From the NCBI GenBank assembly GCA_022818135.1, contig JAFMSR010000015.1:31355929-31419928 (forward strand): a stretch of DNA of 64,000 bases, read 5' to 3'. Within the stretch, counting starts at the first letter, position 1; every line of letters begins with the position of its first letter. This stretch comes from Saxidomus purpurata. Taxonomy: Eukaryota; Mollusca; Bivalvia; Venerida; Veneridae. Below are positions 25,986 to 38,831 of this stretch, piece by piece. The notes beneath the pieces were generated by a model. It was not told where the DNA came from. It ran no database searches and saw only the letters and a program-made list of their open reading frames with translations. The translations under genes were made by a program, and so were the position numbers.

Positions 25986-28149
25986 ATTTCAATATTACTG
26001 ATGTTAAGAAAACATTTCAATTAACTGACTGTTTCAAGACATAAACGTCATGTTCAACTTGTACTTTTTTTCTGGGTTTTTGGTGTGATTGCGTTACTGT
26101 GTACGTGACATCTTTTACATTTGACAAATGTGTTGCCTTTGTACATTGTATAGTCAATACAAAACTGCATATGTTGTCTATCGTCTTTTCTCAAAGTTTG
26201 GAATTTGCCCTCTTTTGTGATGCCCTGGTTGTTGATTAGTGCTGTGTTTATTGTGCTTTGGGTAAATAACTTGGTCCATTGGTTGAGTTGATACTTTAAA
26301 TTTACATGTGACGTGTCTCGGCCAATAATAGATATGTTTATATAACATAGTCAATCTGTAATTTGGCATGACATAAAATATATATCAAGCCGTTTTACGG
26401 CACTTGAAAAGAGGTTAATTTTAGAAAGTATATTAAGCGATATGTATTTACCTGATCTCTCCTTCTCAGCATAAATTTCGGATGTAATTATAGCGATGAA
26501 CCCCTTGTGACTCAGATTGTCTGTACCGATCAGTTAGAGGTGTTTATAGATTATTAACGGCGTTTTAACAACATTACTAAAAGCGAATTTGACATAAGTG
26601 CTTATGAATTATTTTATACTAATCATTAGAATTTCGCTAATTGCACTCTCGTTATTAACAGCTGAATGCGAGGCACTTTGAATTAATTGATATGTAATCA
26701 GGACATGAACGAAACAAATTTATTCTGTCTGCGGCTTCTGAATTCGTTGTAACATTGAATCTGCTTTTTAGCTGTGTACCCTACAAGAGTAATTTCACGT
26801 TATAAAGGGGCTCATTCAAGAGGACACAGGGGAAGAAAAATAGAGAATTTGTATAAAAATGTGCTTGTGTCTCAAGCGAACCAGAAACACTGCATTTCAC
26901 AGACAGCAATTAATTATCAATTTTTGACACATCTGCCTCAATTATATGATGTAAAAGAGACCTTCAAGAAACTACAAAGTACCTGTTAGGAAAAGAAAAA
27001 CAGTTAATTTGAATGACAATGTCTGAAATAACTTGCTTGAACATTCGGCTGCTCAGTTCGGCTATGAATGTATGTTTACATTCAACGATAACTCACGTAC
27101 TGTACATTAAATTCAGAATCGCACTATGTAATTGACAGGTAGCTTTGATATCATTTCGATGCCTCGAGAAACTAAATTTTGTTAGTTGAAACAGCAAATG
27201 TTCTTGTCATAACTTAAACAAACCAATTACAATAAAATATTCCGATCAGCTGTTTAATGACCTTCACCCCAAATTTAACAGCAAGTCTAGTCTGCTACCC
27301 GGTACGAGAGATAAAGAAGTAAATCGTGCAGCTAACCAGATAAAGGAAATCGATGTAAAAATAATACCAGCCTACGGTCGGAAAATGAATGGCTTATTTA
27401 AGATAAAGTTCTAAGGTCTGACGCGATACTTTTATTTCACAGTTTTCTTGTGTCCTTCTTAAAATTGTCGAGTAAATTGCAACTGCCAAACAGTTCATTT
27501 TAATAAATACAGCACAGTCAGTACTTCCTGAAACTACAAAATGCAGTTAAATATACGTAAGTGATCAAGCTGAAAATTAAAATCAACAGGTCACACAATA
27601 CAGAGATTGTTCGCCTATTGAGAGATAAAATGCCTTATAATGTATCTTACGGTCACAGACAAATGAATTCTCTCTAAATTTGGAATAACTATCAGTTGAT
27701 TGCATTGATACCACCTTGGAACAGATAAATACCGAAAATGAAAAAGCCGCCCGATAAAGAGGTCTTGATCAATTGCATGTCACATGAAGTGTGTCCGCAT
27801 TTAAATTTCATAACTCTAATTCATTTTCTTTATGGCCGTTGCACAAATGACTTTAATTATCTTGGTAGTGTTATAATGAGAAGTTACACTAGAGATCAAG
27901 AGTGGACGTGAACCACTGAACCCGGTTGTGTTATGACATTTCATTACTAGTATTTGGTTCATTGATAATTTTCTGGTTTTTGCTCTCAAGAGCTGTTCAA
28001 AGGATGTTATTCTAAAAGGCATTCTTTAAATTTGAAATGGATGTTGTTAGCTCCCAAAGTAATATTCTATTTTCTCTAATATATCTTCTGGACTGTTGCA
28101 TGAAATGATCTGTTAAAAAGTTTAAATGTAAGTTTCAGACTTGATTATA
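25986..28149. other. No recognised feature
   Basis: AT-rich, only short frames; no repeat family recognised between the TIR repeat and the receptor relic. Confidence 0.45.
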
Positions 28150-28560
28150 TGAAATTTAGTGACAATTATATACACGTTTGTCGGAATAGGTTTTACAGAC
28201 TTGTCAAATGGAAATGAAAAAACAACTGTTCAAATCAATATTGAGTTAAAAAGAACACTGTTAGGTGGATTTTAGAATAGCGCCCAGCACATTACTCAGT
28301 GCCAATAAGAAATCATGGGTACCATTAGTTGTTTTGTCACTGTTTTATCACGTGTTATGTTCAGAATACTAGAAGTTTAACGGAAAGTGTGCTCCAATGA
28401 CGACGTGGACTGTTTTCAGCTCCACTTATGTATGCTTTACCATCATCGGATGTTATGCTTGTCACTAGTGAGTGAGTCTAACGATGTGCTATGTGCAAAC
28501 AATCATAATTTTATCTAAAGTAGTATAAATCCTGCTTGTTGACCTGTAATCTGAAGATAG
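28150..28560 (-). pseudogene. Relic of a paralogous 5-HT2-like receptor exon (end of loop 3, TM6, TM7)
   Basis: Collinear with the intact receptor exon at about 51500-51960 (residues about 206-359) and in the same orientation. On the minus strand the relic reads TSDDGKAYISGAENSP where the intact gene reads TSDDDVKTYNSGAESP, then SSILNITRDK where the intact gene reads SSILNLSRDK, and VMCWALF followed by a stop where the intact gene has VTCWTPFF. It is broken by frameshifts, by a deletion of about 23 bases before TM6, by loss of the TM6 proline and by stops in TM6 and TM7. The match includes the fast-evolving third loop, so this is a duplicate of this very gene or a close sister, not a generic GPCR. 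Similarity fades on both sides; the outer limits are approximate. No function is expected. Confidence 0.82.
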
Positions 28561-29039
28561 TTAAAGGGATCTAAAATTATTTGTGGCCTTGTTTTAATGA
28601 ACTTTTCATACTAAATCGGGCACGGCTTAAGACTTTGAAATGAAAGTTTAAAACAAGTCCAATAGCTGCAGGGAATAAATGCCCCCTGTTTAGAAAAAGA
28701 AAATATGCATAGCGTACACGCCTCAATCTTGAATTGTGATAGGGTTGCACGTGTTTTTTTTAAATGTAAACACCTATTAAACAATAATCATCAGACAAAA
28801 TTAGATGTGTACACTGTAACAAACGCATGGTTTGTGTTGTAAAACATATAACAAGTTTTAAATCAATTGATAAGACAGGTGCACCATACCGAGTTTTCTG
28901 TCGACAAGGTAGATATAAAACTACTCTTTATAAGACTGTCTTGTCATTACCCTAAGTTATTTTTTTTACTAAAGGGAAACATACATCAAACAGTGGGAAC
29001 AGTAATGATTAAAAAGGAATTGAAATGCATAACAAACAG

Positions 29040-30150
29040 GTAATGACGTCAATGATAAGGTCAATGGCACCTAGTTTCGATAAAAAATCTCAGTGGTTGA
29101 TGTGCCTCAAATTTCTTCTTTTTTTCAAATATTTGGTAACGCTGTCTTAAACACTTTACATAACATGAGGAAAAAAAATTAATGTAGCACTTTATCATTG
29201 CTTAATAGTTTAGTTTAATTAAAATATATTTTAGACTGGTCGAACTTATAAATGCATAAACACGCGTTGAAAATGCTTATGTTGTCCGAGACAAGAAAAT
29301 CTAGTGTTTATTTTTTCCTCTCGAAATTGACAGTTTTGTTGCTGCTGCTGGTGTGTTACACTATTTAACATGTTCGTATTCTTTGTTGAAACAAGTGACG
29401 TTTTTTTTCCAGAACTTCTATAAACTTTCAGCTTCTTTCATATTTAGACTTTAAACCGAAATATATCAATGATTAAACTCTATTTAATATATATGATAAT
29501 TTGCAGGATTATATATCGTATGGTAAGAATACGTATTGCACACCAAACCGTTCCTGCTCAAACTGGACAAACGAATAGGATATGCATGTATGTGTATTCG
29601 ATGATTTCACGTTTATTGTTTACTGGAAAATATAAAAAATAGTTTAAATTGGTACATGTAGCAGCAATCTGCAATTCGGAAATATATCGGCTTCATGCTT
29701 AATTCTTATGTACGTGAACATTTTTTGTGTGTTTGTTTTTGTTGTTGTTGTTTTTTTATTTAGACAAAATATAAACAAGAATAGATACAGGTTGATACCA
29801 TACACGAAACAAAAACAAGTTTTGTTGTTTTAAAGGTTTTCGGATGTTTGATAAATATACCATAACATAGTTGGGTTTTGTTGTTTTTTGCTTTAGAGGG
29901 AAGCGTAATTAATAATCTTTTATTCACACGTAGCACGAGTAGTGCGTTTATCTCCAAGTTGACGTTCACAATTAATGAAAACTAATGATAGCAATGAAAT
30001 GCAGTTTGTTTCAATTACCGTGCTTGGATAACGAGAAAATGAATACAGGTTGAAAGTGTTTATGTTACTGTTATCTGGTAGCATCAGTTTGGGTGGTGCT
30101 ATGCATTCAAAGCGTTCAAAAGTCTAACTAACTCCTTGTTTGTTCGTTTT
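29040..30150 (+). repeat. Family alpha, copy D (next to the receptor relic)
   Basis: GTAGCACTTTATCATTG at about 29187 matches GTAGCACATTATCATTG of copy A (about 577), and the core at 29945-30085 has AATTAATGAAAACTAATGA then CAGTTTGTTTCAATTAC. It lies about 0.5-1.5 kb from the receptor relic at 28150-28560, on the side where an intron upstream of that exon would be. Confidence 0.65.
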
Positions 30151-32948
30151 TTCGCTACAAAGTATGATGACTACAGCGTTCTGTTATCCGCACGTCTCCA
30201 CGTTTGTAGAACCTTGTGTGCCTAACTTCTTTATATATAATTTACTTAAAACTGCGGTCATAAAGGACCTTACTTTGCCTGCTATACTGATCTGATCAGG
30301 ACCGTTTGGTGTGTTTTAACTATAAAAAGTAAAGTAAAACCTATTTGTTGTGTCAATTCTCATCTGACTGTTTTGGTTAGATTTACTTTAGAAATTCAAA
30401 AATGAGTAGGAGTTAGGTGCATGGTGTCATAAAATGGAAACATTATGCCGCGAAAACATTAACAGATTATGTGTTCCTATATTTGACTTTGTGCACAGGT
30501 GAGGAATTGTATAAGTCTATCTGTGTACGATTTTATGTATCTATTATAAACCTGAACAGATAAGTCCATATGAAGATGGTTCAGTCGATTGCCTAGATGG
30601 TTGCATTGACAAAGATGCGTTAGATCTGGGAAACGGTGTTCTATAAACACGACTCGTTCAAAATGTCTACAGGAATAAAATGTTGATTGTACCGTATCGG
30701 AACATGTAATACAATCAATAATAGTGTAAGCATTCTTAAGCAGGAGTGTTAATTATTTTGGATTACCTTTGTAATATTTGAAGTGTAATATTTATATTCT
30801 GAAATCATTCCACATGATTTAAAAACGTGCTTAAAGGGCTTCTTTATGTGTTTTTCATGCCAAATTTCTGTTTAAATAAGTAGTACAAGTATGCTAAATA
30901 CTTTATCATAGACTTACATTGTAAGGTTTTATGTCAGTGCGTATATCCAAACTCTGCTAAAATGCATTTTATTTTGCAAGATTATCTGAAATCGAGCTGG
31001 ATGAAACCATCCAAATGTTTCAGTTGTATGTTACACTTATTTTCAGCCAATCATCAATCAAACATATAGCTTGGGTCTGAACGTTCCCTAGACAAACTAG
31101 CCTGGTTTCGGCTGTCACCTATTTAACATATTTGCTGAACACATCTAATACGGGTTTTAATTTTCCAAATCGAACAATAAGCGAATTGCATTTCCCACCA
31201 TAGTAACACTGTCTTGTGAAATATGATATGTTAAGTTCCTTTCTTGCAGTCTGTAGCTACAGATGGCTAAGCTCAATGTTAAACAGATGCTTTGCCGTCC
31301 TTCTTTGCTGCCATTCTTTCTCTTTCATAATGACATTTGTATTCATACATGTGTTAATAGAATCTCCATTAAATCGGAAATTAGTTAATAGCCTAACTCT
31401 GTTCCGATCAATAGGAGAATGAATTTGATACTAAAAACACTAAATGTAAACAATAGAAATGTGAAGCAAACATTACCTTAGAGGCCAATACTTTTAGGAA
31501 CTATTTGCCCCTTTGAAGGATGGTTTACAGAAATCTCGTATAAAGGCGAACTGTTTTATATTACTAATTTTCACTTGAAAAGGGCATTTGAAACATTAAA
31601 AAAACTTATACTAGTCTTGCAGATAAATTTCATAGGTTCTGATTGCCCAAGAGCCTCTTTATATGAACCCATATACACCGTGAGCAATCTGGTATACACC
31701 GTCTCCCAATTAGGAGCCTCATCGTTGTTGCCTTTTCTGAATAGCTAGAGAAGCTCTGTAAAATTTGTTTACACACAAAACAAAATGGCCGCCGTGCCAC
31801 CGATTAGATTTTGTCAACTGCTTTTGTAAGCGCTGCACACGTCCTTTGGAAAAATAATTCATAATAAAAACATGAAACTTACATTGATGCTATCTTTGCC
31901 TTCGTTTCTTCCTAGACAAAACGAGTTACGGACATAAGATCTCATTTCAGTTGAACAAGTTCCTTTTCAATGAATCCCAGTAGAATGTCAATTTTTGATA
32001 ATGAAAACACTGTCACAGATACTAATAAGTACATAAATAGTAAAGGTATGCCTTTCTGCAACTAACGGCTGCTAAGATGACACGCATGTACAATTTCAGC
32101 ATCTGGAATGACACAATAAAGTACCGCCAGATCAGAAGAAAATATGAAAACAAAATGTCCTTTTGTATCCTGTTTATGAAATACGCCTATTTCAGTTGTC
32201 TTTACTTACTAAAATATAGTGAAGTCCTCCTCGTATAAAAACGTGGTTTATCCCTATTTTGTATTACATTAATTAGCCGAAGTAACAAATTGAAAAGAAA
32301 TCTTTATATCTTCCTCGCGCTACAAAAATGGCTACCAAAACATTACTGTTTCAGTGACGTAGACCCGAACTGATGGCGTAATTAAATCGAAATGGGACCA
32401 GTTCAACGGAAACTATTTCTTATTTGGCTGCATATAATACAAAAATTGCATACTGTACTTTGCTTGCGGTTCGAAAACACCGCAAGCCAAAGGATTTTTT
32501 TTTCAAAACGAACCAAGATTACAAGAACATTACGGAATCATACGAAGGTAAAGCTTTGGGTCTCCCATGGTTACTGTCTTTTTATCATTTATAAATAGAA
32601 CAGCAATATTTCGACAACGAATGAGGTAGTATTAGAGTATTCCAAATTAATCTTCGGTATAATAAGCTCGTTGTATAGATCCATGACTGGGTATAAGACC
32701 TCGTAAGCCATTTGAATTTGAATTGCTATAACCCGAGCCATCCATATCTTGTTTCAATTGATATAAATCCTCTATATAAATCTCTACAAATCCAATTCAA
32801 ACAGGCTATATGGGGCCGTATCCCACCCCGTCAAATGTCAATATACAAGGCTAGTAAAAAAACAAATAATATCAAACAGGGAATGCCACGTACCAAAACC
32901 GCAGCCTCCCAAAACGAACCCCACAGCCCGAAGTCACACCACCCCCCT
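30151..32948. other. No recognised feature
   Basis: No open frame above 70 codons that resembles a protein family, and no duplicate found by eye. Confidence 0.45.
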
Positions 32949-32960
32949 ACACACACACAC

Positions 32961-33002
<42 letters not shown>
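32949..33002. repeat. CA dinucleotide repeat followed by C41 run
   Basis: Six CA units (32949-32961) then 41 consecutive C (32962-33002). Open frames over this stretch encode only poly-Pro or poly-Gly and are not genes. Confidence 0.9.
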
Positions 33003-33240
33003 AGCATACAAAGCAAAACGACGACATAACGAATGTAGTTAAAGGACCAGTGGGCCCCCCCCCTGGACGGTCAGTGGCAAAAACACCATGGGGAGCTTAA
33101 ACCGGTTTATGGTGGCACCCAACCTCTACTCTTACCCCCACCATGTCCAAAGTCACAGGACAGTGTAAATAAAAGTAATCCTGCTAGGTGAATCTCTAAC
33201 AACGCAAGGAAACAAGCATGGGTAAATCAAATAAAGGTGA
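33003..33240. repeat. Unidentified moderately GC-rich block, probably repeat-derived
   Basis: Follows the poly-C run. Contains GGTGGCACCCAACCTCTACT, CACCATGTCCAAAGTCACAG and TAATCCTGCTAGGTGAATCTC. Composition and sharp contrast with the AT-rich flanks suggest an inserted repeat; no coding frame or known family recognised. Confidence 0.4.
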
Positions 33241-34759
33241 ACATAGAGGAGAAAGATCAATAAAAGAGTTTACTGTAACTGTTAACTATGCTTAAATACT
33301 GTTGAACTGCCTGTCTCCATCTAAACACTTTATATATTCCAGGTCAATACTGAATAAATAGATTAAGCAATGTGTAAAAACATAGGCTGTCGAATTTCCC
33401 ACTGCAATGCAACATTTACAATATACGTCTTCAAGAAAGTGCAAACACTAAATACAAAAACATTTTCCAGAACAATTCACTTTTAAACTCCACAAGTAAC
33501 CTGCATCATTTGTGGTAATAATACAGTAAAGTAACATGTACATAATTATGTAAGGTAGTGAAAATAAGTAAGACGGCATATCTTGTTTGCCTGTTAAAAA
33601 ATGCAACATTTGAATTTCGGACTTAAGTCACTATACAAATGTATAACTGTGACACAATAAACGGAAAACGACAAGAAGAAACAAGGATCGGCACAGGGAT
33701 TGTTACATCAATTGTAGAGATGAATGACGTTACACACTTTTTAAATGGAAAATGTTTTGTTACAAATGCGAACTCCGATATAATACTACATATTAAAGGA
33801 AAAAGAGAGAGCAATGATCTCACTGTACGTGTATATTTCTATTATGATCACCAACTAAAACAAGTTTGAGCTCACTGTCTTAAATTTTAGCACCTCCAAG
33901 TAAATTATGGGTGTCTAGCATTTTTAGCTTAACTACCAAAACATGTAAATGTAATTTGCAAAACAGAATGTTTACATAAATCAATTATCATATCGTTTTC
34001 AAAAGCGATAGATGTTAAAAATACCTTGGGAAAACGATAAATTGTAGAATGTCTGCTTAAAACCTTCTGGCCGATGTTTATAAAGGTTTTGTAAGAGGGA
34101 TTCTATAAAAGGATTCTGTGTTTAATGTTTTCTTAACTTTAATTCTCCCGTGTCGATGTATGTATTGGTTCTGTGCAATAAATATCCAATCCATTTAAGG
34201 AGCTAACTTAGATTTGCTTTTATTGGTTTCTGTAAAAGTTTTCATTCGCAAATTAAATTTTCGAACAGTTTTTGGAAGTTTATTTACTACATTTCAAATG
34301 CCTTGTCTTAAAACCCTTGGCTGAAAACCGATCTTTTTGACAAAATGCCAATTTAAAGCCAAAACTATCTCACAAACCGCTTTTTTGTATCCTGACATCT
34401 CCGTGGAAACGTGTAAGTTACCAAAGTAATGTTTTATTTAGAATTAAGTGAAACCTAATTCAATTTTTTTCTTGAGTAAAGTAAGAAAAGTAATTGCTTT
34501 CCAGATTTAAGTCCCATAAATCTTCCACTGTAGGTTTCTCCTTAATTTCAATGTAAAAGAAAAAACTTCTTAAACTTGTGGAACCCGTAAATGCGAATTA
34601 AAAATGTAAGCTGCTCTTTTACAGATTCCGGTCAAAAAATCTCAAAATAAAATACTAGAACATCATGTAAAAGTAATAGTTAGAATCAACAACACAAGTA
34701 AAAATCTACATTTTCCATGGCGGTGTCAATGGGGTCATGAACTGAAAAATCTTGGTTGA
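33241..34759. other. No recognised feature
   Basis: AT-rich. Overlapping short frames on both strands at 33623-33869 show no family signature. Confidence 0.45.
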
Positions 34760-35038
34760 TGTCTACTTGACAATGCTACATGCCACATACGTAAGCTCTG
34801 TACCTTCGAATTTTTTAAAATAAGATATAAAGTTTTTCCTATTTGTTGCCATAGCAGTCGGAGTTCTTATTACTTCTTCGTTTGAACAATCGTTGATGAG
34901 GAACACAAAAGAAACATTCATGTGAAGTTTGTTTGAGATTTGTCCAGTACTTATCAAAAGACGATTTGAGCAGCGGTCGCCGAACGGTGCGTGATCACAA
35001 TAGCTCACACTAAGCACAAATGGTCAGGTGAGCTAAAA
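34760..35038 (-). repeat. TAGCTCACCTGA-type interspersed repeat, minus strand
   Basis: On the minus strand it begins TTTAGCTCACCTGACC and continues TGTGAGCTATTGTGATCACG, then CTGGACAAATCTCAAAC. The opening resembles the block at 40343 and is a repeat start I recall from clam genomes. A short minus-strand open frame here is repeat sequence. Confidence 0.65.
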
Positions 35039-35039
35039 G

Positions 35040-35170
35040 TTCAGAAATACTTCAAAGGAATTTATACTGGAACTTTTTTATTTAACAATTCCTTCTAAAA
35101 ATTAATATGTAAATTCTAGACAGTTCGGAAAAACTTTTTCAGCAAAGTCTGAGAGCGAGCAGCCGATTAA
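35040..35170 (+). repeat. Dispersed duplicate, partner of 20770-21000
   Basis: Contains GGAATTTATACTGGAACTTT, TTCTAAAAA and TCTGAGAGCGAGCAGC in the same order as at 20893-20990. Confidence 0.65.
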
Positions 35171-35242
35171 AGACATAAAAGTACCTCTTCACAAGAGAAA
35201 ATGTATGTGAAAGAAAAATCAAAGTATTAGAAAGTACCCACA

Positions 35243-35823
35243 GGCATACGTACGGAAGCACAGAGGTGACATATGGGAATTTTTTTTATATTATCACGTG
35301 GCCACTCGATAATAAAAAAAGAAAAAACGAAAAACAAAACGTGATAACTTTTAGTTTTTCTTCCCCCCCCCCCCCCCCCCCCCCCCTTTTTTTTTATTAT
35401 CGCGCGGCCACGCGATAACGTTTAGTTTTTGTTTTTCTTTTTTTTTTATTATCGCGTGGCCACGCGATAACGTTTAGTTTTTCGTTTTTTCTTTTTTTAT
35501 TATCGCGTGGCCACGCGATAACGTTTAGTTTTTCGTTTTTATTTTTTTTTATTATCGCGTGGCCACGCGATAACTTTAGTTTTTCGTTTTTCCTTTTTTT
35601 ATTATCACGTGGCCACGCGATAATGTTTAGCTTTTCGTTTTTTCTTTTTTTATTATCACGTGGCCACGCGATAACTTTAGTTTTTCGTTTTTTCTTTTTT
35701 TATTATCGCGTGGCCACGCGATAGCGTTTAGTTTTTCGTTTTTTCTTTTTTGTATTATCGCGTGGCCACGTGATAATATAAAAAAATTCCCACTTGTCAC
35801 ATCTGTGCTTCCGTACATACGCC
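35243..35823. mobile_element. Foldback-like element with nine tandem palindromes
   Basis: Ends are inverted repeats of about 60-70 bases (GGCATACGTACGGAAGCACA on the left, its near complement ending at 35823 on the right). Between them lie nine palindromes with core ATCGCGTGGCCACGCGAT or variants, at 35291, 35397, 35449, 35500, 35552, 35602, 35653, 35703 and 35755 (each 22 bases), mostly 50-52 bases apart and separated by T-rich spacers with GTTTAGTTTTTCG. The first spacer is in inverted orientation, so the array meets head to head near 35340. Direct repeats GTACCCACAGG stand at 35234-35244 and 35830-35840. No protein is encoded. Confidence 0.8.
35363..35386. repeat. C24 homopolymer inside the foldback element
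   Basis: Uninterrupted run of 24 C, replacing part of the first right-arm spacer. Other spacers have no C run, so this is an expansion or a sequencing artefact. Confidence 0.85.
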
Positions 35824-36149
35824 ACCTTTGTACCCACAGGTTTAAGGTTACCACGGATGCGTTAATATATTGCCCGTTATAAACTGTTATGGTCTAAGTT
35901 TAATTCTCGACCCTGAAAAAAAACGATAGTGGTATAAAACAAAATGTAACCCGCTACCAACTCAACTCTTTATGTGAGAAATCTGGCCGTTTCATCGGAG
36001 GAAAATGAGACCGGAACTGCTTCATACTTGTAGCAATGGTTAGTATCAATATTTACATAACAAGAACACTATCAAAATAGCAGAAAGTATTTACTAAAAT
36101 TATTCAATGATTCCTTACACACTTGTGTTTATTTCAAAACTACGTTACC

Positions 36150-36490
36150 TTTTACATCTACAGAAGGGTTTCTTTAGCAGCATTAATAAAATTTAGTGGA
36201 GAAATTTTGGAAATTGAATGAAATGTATAATTTTTTTGCAAGAGTTTCTTTGTTGTGCATTCTGCTCTAAGCAGCTGCTGACAAAACTTCTGAAATGACT
36301 CAGCTGTCAGATATTTTCTGTAATTATTTATGACAAACACAAACTTTGAACTAATCAACCTGGTAATATATTACATTTAATTGGTATACCGCAGTAAAGC
36401 ACCTGGTGCAACAACTGAAACTTGTGCTTGCTATCGCTGTTGTACCTGCATCATAGAAAAATAAACGCATTAAAAATGCACTGTATAGTA
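36150..36490 (+). repeat. Dispersed duplicate, paired with 60440-60780
   Basis: AGCAGCTGCTGACAAAACTTC, ATGACTCAG, TATTTATGACAAACAC, GAACTAATCAACCTG and TTAATTGGTAT correspond in order to the 60540-60680 stretch. Confidence 0.65.
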
Positions 36491-36991
36491 AGTTGAATCT
36501 ATGGTTTGAAACTTGTAGTAAGTTTGGCAAACGATCATGACATACCTGAAATTGATGAAATGACACGAAAAACATCAACGTATTAAATCTGACCAGACCG
36601 GACATTTATGACAGCAACTGTAAAAATCGCGATTGAATATTGCAAAAGTACTGCATAAACCATGGTCCAGTAAGCGCTATGACTTTTCGAACAGGAGCAT
36701 GTTCGATTTATACATTTAGTACAGTTAGCATGTAAAGAAATCATATCTATTAAATCCAATTCAATGCAAAACTACATTAATTTTTTGGGTAGTCTTGTAT
36801 ACGGTAAGGCGGTGTCATGAATACATGGTTTTTCCTGGGGACTGAAAGTCCCCAAGGCCTAAGTTAGTATACCACATTTCAAACCCTGCAAGAATTTTAG
36901 CCGTGCATGTATAACAACTGTAACGCTATGCGAAAGTAGTGCACAGACCATTGATCAAACTTCTGTTTGTGCCGCAATAAAACTTGTTACA

Positions 36992-37057
36992 AATAAAAAA
37001 AAAAAAAAAAACTCAAAACACCTTAAAAAAAATTTTTTTTTTTGGGGGCCAAAAAAA
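36992..37057. repeat. Mixed homopolymer block
   Basis: A17, then CTCAAAACACCTT, A8, T11, G5 and A7 in succession. Looks like low-quality homopolymer sequence rather than a natural microsatellite. Confidence 0.8.
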
Positions 37058-38482
37058 GTTATCATTTTTTTCTGTTTTGAAATTATCGCGTTAGCGATTA
37101 CGGAAGATAATCTATCAATATAGGAAAAATTTGGTTTTACGCAAATTACGAAAACGTACGAAGCTCGATATAAGAGTTTGTAGTTTGATTTTCAAATTTC
37201 CGATGTTATTTCTTGACAACTTCATTATTTAGAACGATAACATATATTTTCCTAAAAATAAATGTCTCTAAAAAAGATATAATTTACGTACATTCCCGAG
37301 AAGGAACTAACGTGATCAATTCACCCGCCATTTATCGAGGACGCTGCATGTCGAGGCCCGTGAACCGTTCCCTGATTACACTACAGGTAACCCAAATCAT
37401 TTTTGGTTTTCTCTAAAATACACATTGTACAGTACTGTATTTATATTTCATTGCTGGTATTGCTTTGTTTATTTCTGTTTCAAGGTCTTTCATTGGTACA
37501 CAATATTTTCGATCCACATCATCAGATCATATCGCTTGAAGATGTACAAAGCGCAGATCGAATTTTTGTACTGGCTAAACATTTTATAATGTTGACTATG
37601 TGATTATTTTTCATTTAACGTACATTTCATAATAAAACAAACTTCCCTGTCCCCATATATTTGTGAATCATTCATTCTGTGTCATATATTGAATTTCGTC
37701 CTCTGCCATTTCGACCCCCCGCACGCTTTAAAGATTACCCGCTCGAAACGTAGGTGAAAAGTTGTTTTTCGGGGAGTTAACCTATAGCCCCCAGGCTTTC
37801 AGCGCTCACAGCGCTTTGATTCGTATATCTGTTGCTTACGCAATTGTCATTACAATGTAGCTAACACATTGATGTAACTCTGTTGTAATAAAACTTTTGT
37901 CCGTTATCTATTATATCACAACGATTACGCAAATTCTATCAAAATAGAAAAAATTTGGTTTTGCAAAAGGAACTGCACGGGGTACATTCAAACAGTTCCC
38001 TATGTCATTTACAAGCATGCTATTCAAAACAGTTGATAATCAGCCTGCCCGTAACTGGAATTGATTTGATCCTTTGAGGTTGGTGAGCCATTTGAGTAAA
38101 AGGTCAAAATAACTAGTCATAACTTTCCTACTCATAATAATCTGCAACATATTAGCACAATGAATTACCTCCAAATAAACCAAAATGTGGCTGGTTGAAC
38201 AAAATTATTTGAGAGAGACAAATTTTTAGTGTATACAAGCGTTGGCATTGTCTGTCAACGGTCACCTGCGACCAGTTTCTAAAAGAAAGAGACCAGTGTG
38301 GTCATCCTTAAATATGATCGAAGACAGTGACATAGACCAAAGAGTTAAGTAAGTTAAAGTCCCTGGATCACATTAACAAGTAGCTCTCATTTTATCATGA
38401 AATATGTCTTACTGACAGAAATGAACTTAATTTGTTTTTAAAGCACAATTAACGAATCAGTGCTAAATAACAGCGGTAGTAT

Positions 38483-38528
38483 CAGATTATCAGACGAAGT
38501 ATTTACAGATTATCAGACGAAGTATTTA
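38483..38528. repeat. 23-bp perfect tandem duplication
   Basis: Two identical units (38483-38505 and 38506-38528) starting CAGATTATCAGACGAAG. Isolated, noncoding. Confidence 0.95.
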
Positions 38529-38797
38529 CATACAAACATAATTTTTTCGAGCGCAACTGAAAAAGTGTATCACATGGATGAAATTCTATGTATATGTAAT
38601 GGAGGAGCTTTGTTATAATATAGCTGACATACCAATCTTACAAACAATTGTGCAGAACTTTGGCCTTGTTAAAAAGGAGAGGAAAGGGATTACAGAAAAT
38701 AAATAAAGATGGGGCTACATTCGAAGAGCAACGCAGATAGCCGACACTCATATCAACAGTATGAGACCATACTAGGATGAAGTTGATCCTTTCTGGT

Positions 38798-38831
38798 TGG
38801 GGGAAAAAAAAAAAATTTTTTTTTTTTTTTT
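38798..38831. repeat. Mixed homopolymer block
   Basis: G run, then A12 and T16 directly joined, forming an A/T inverted pair. Same style as 36992-37057 and 49955-50076. Confidence 0.8.

Noticed and set aside
32712..33029. Open frame with a proline-rich end, and its glycine-rich complement
   Set aside because: Both are products of the CA and C41 repeats.
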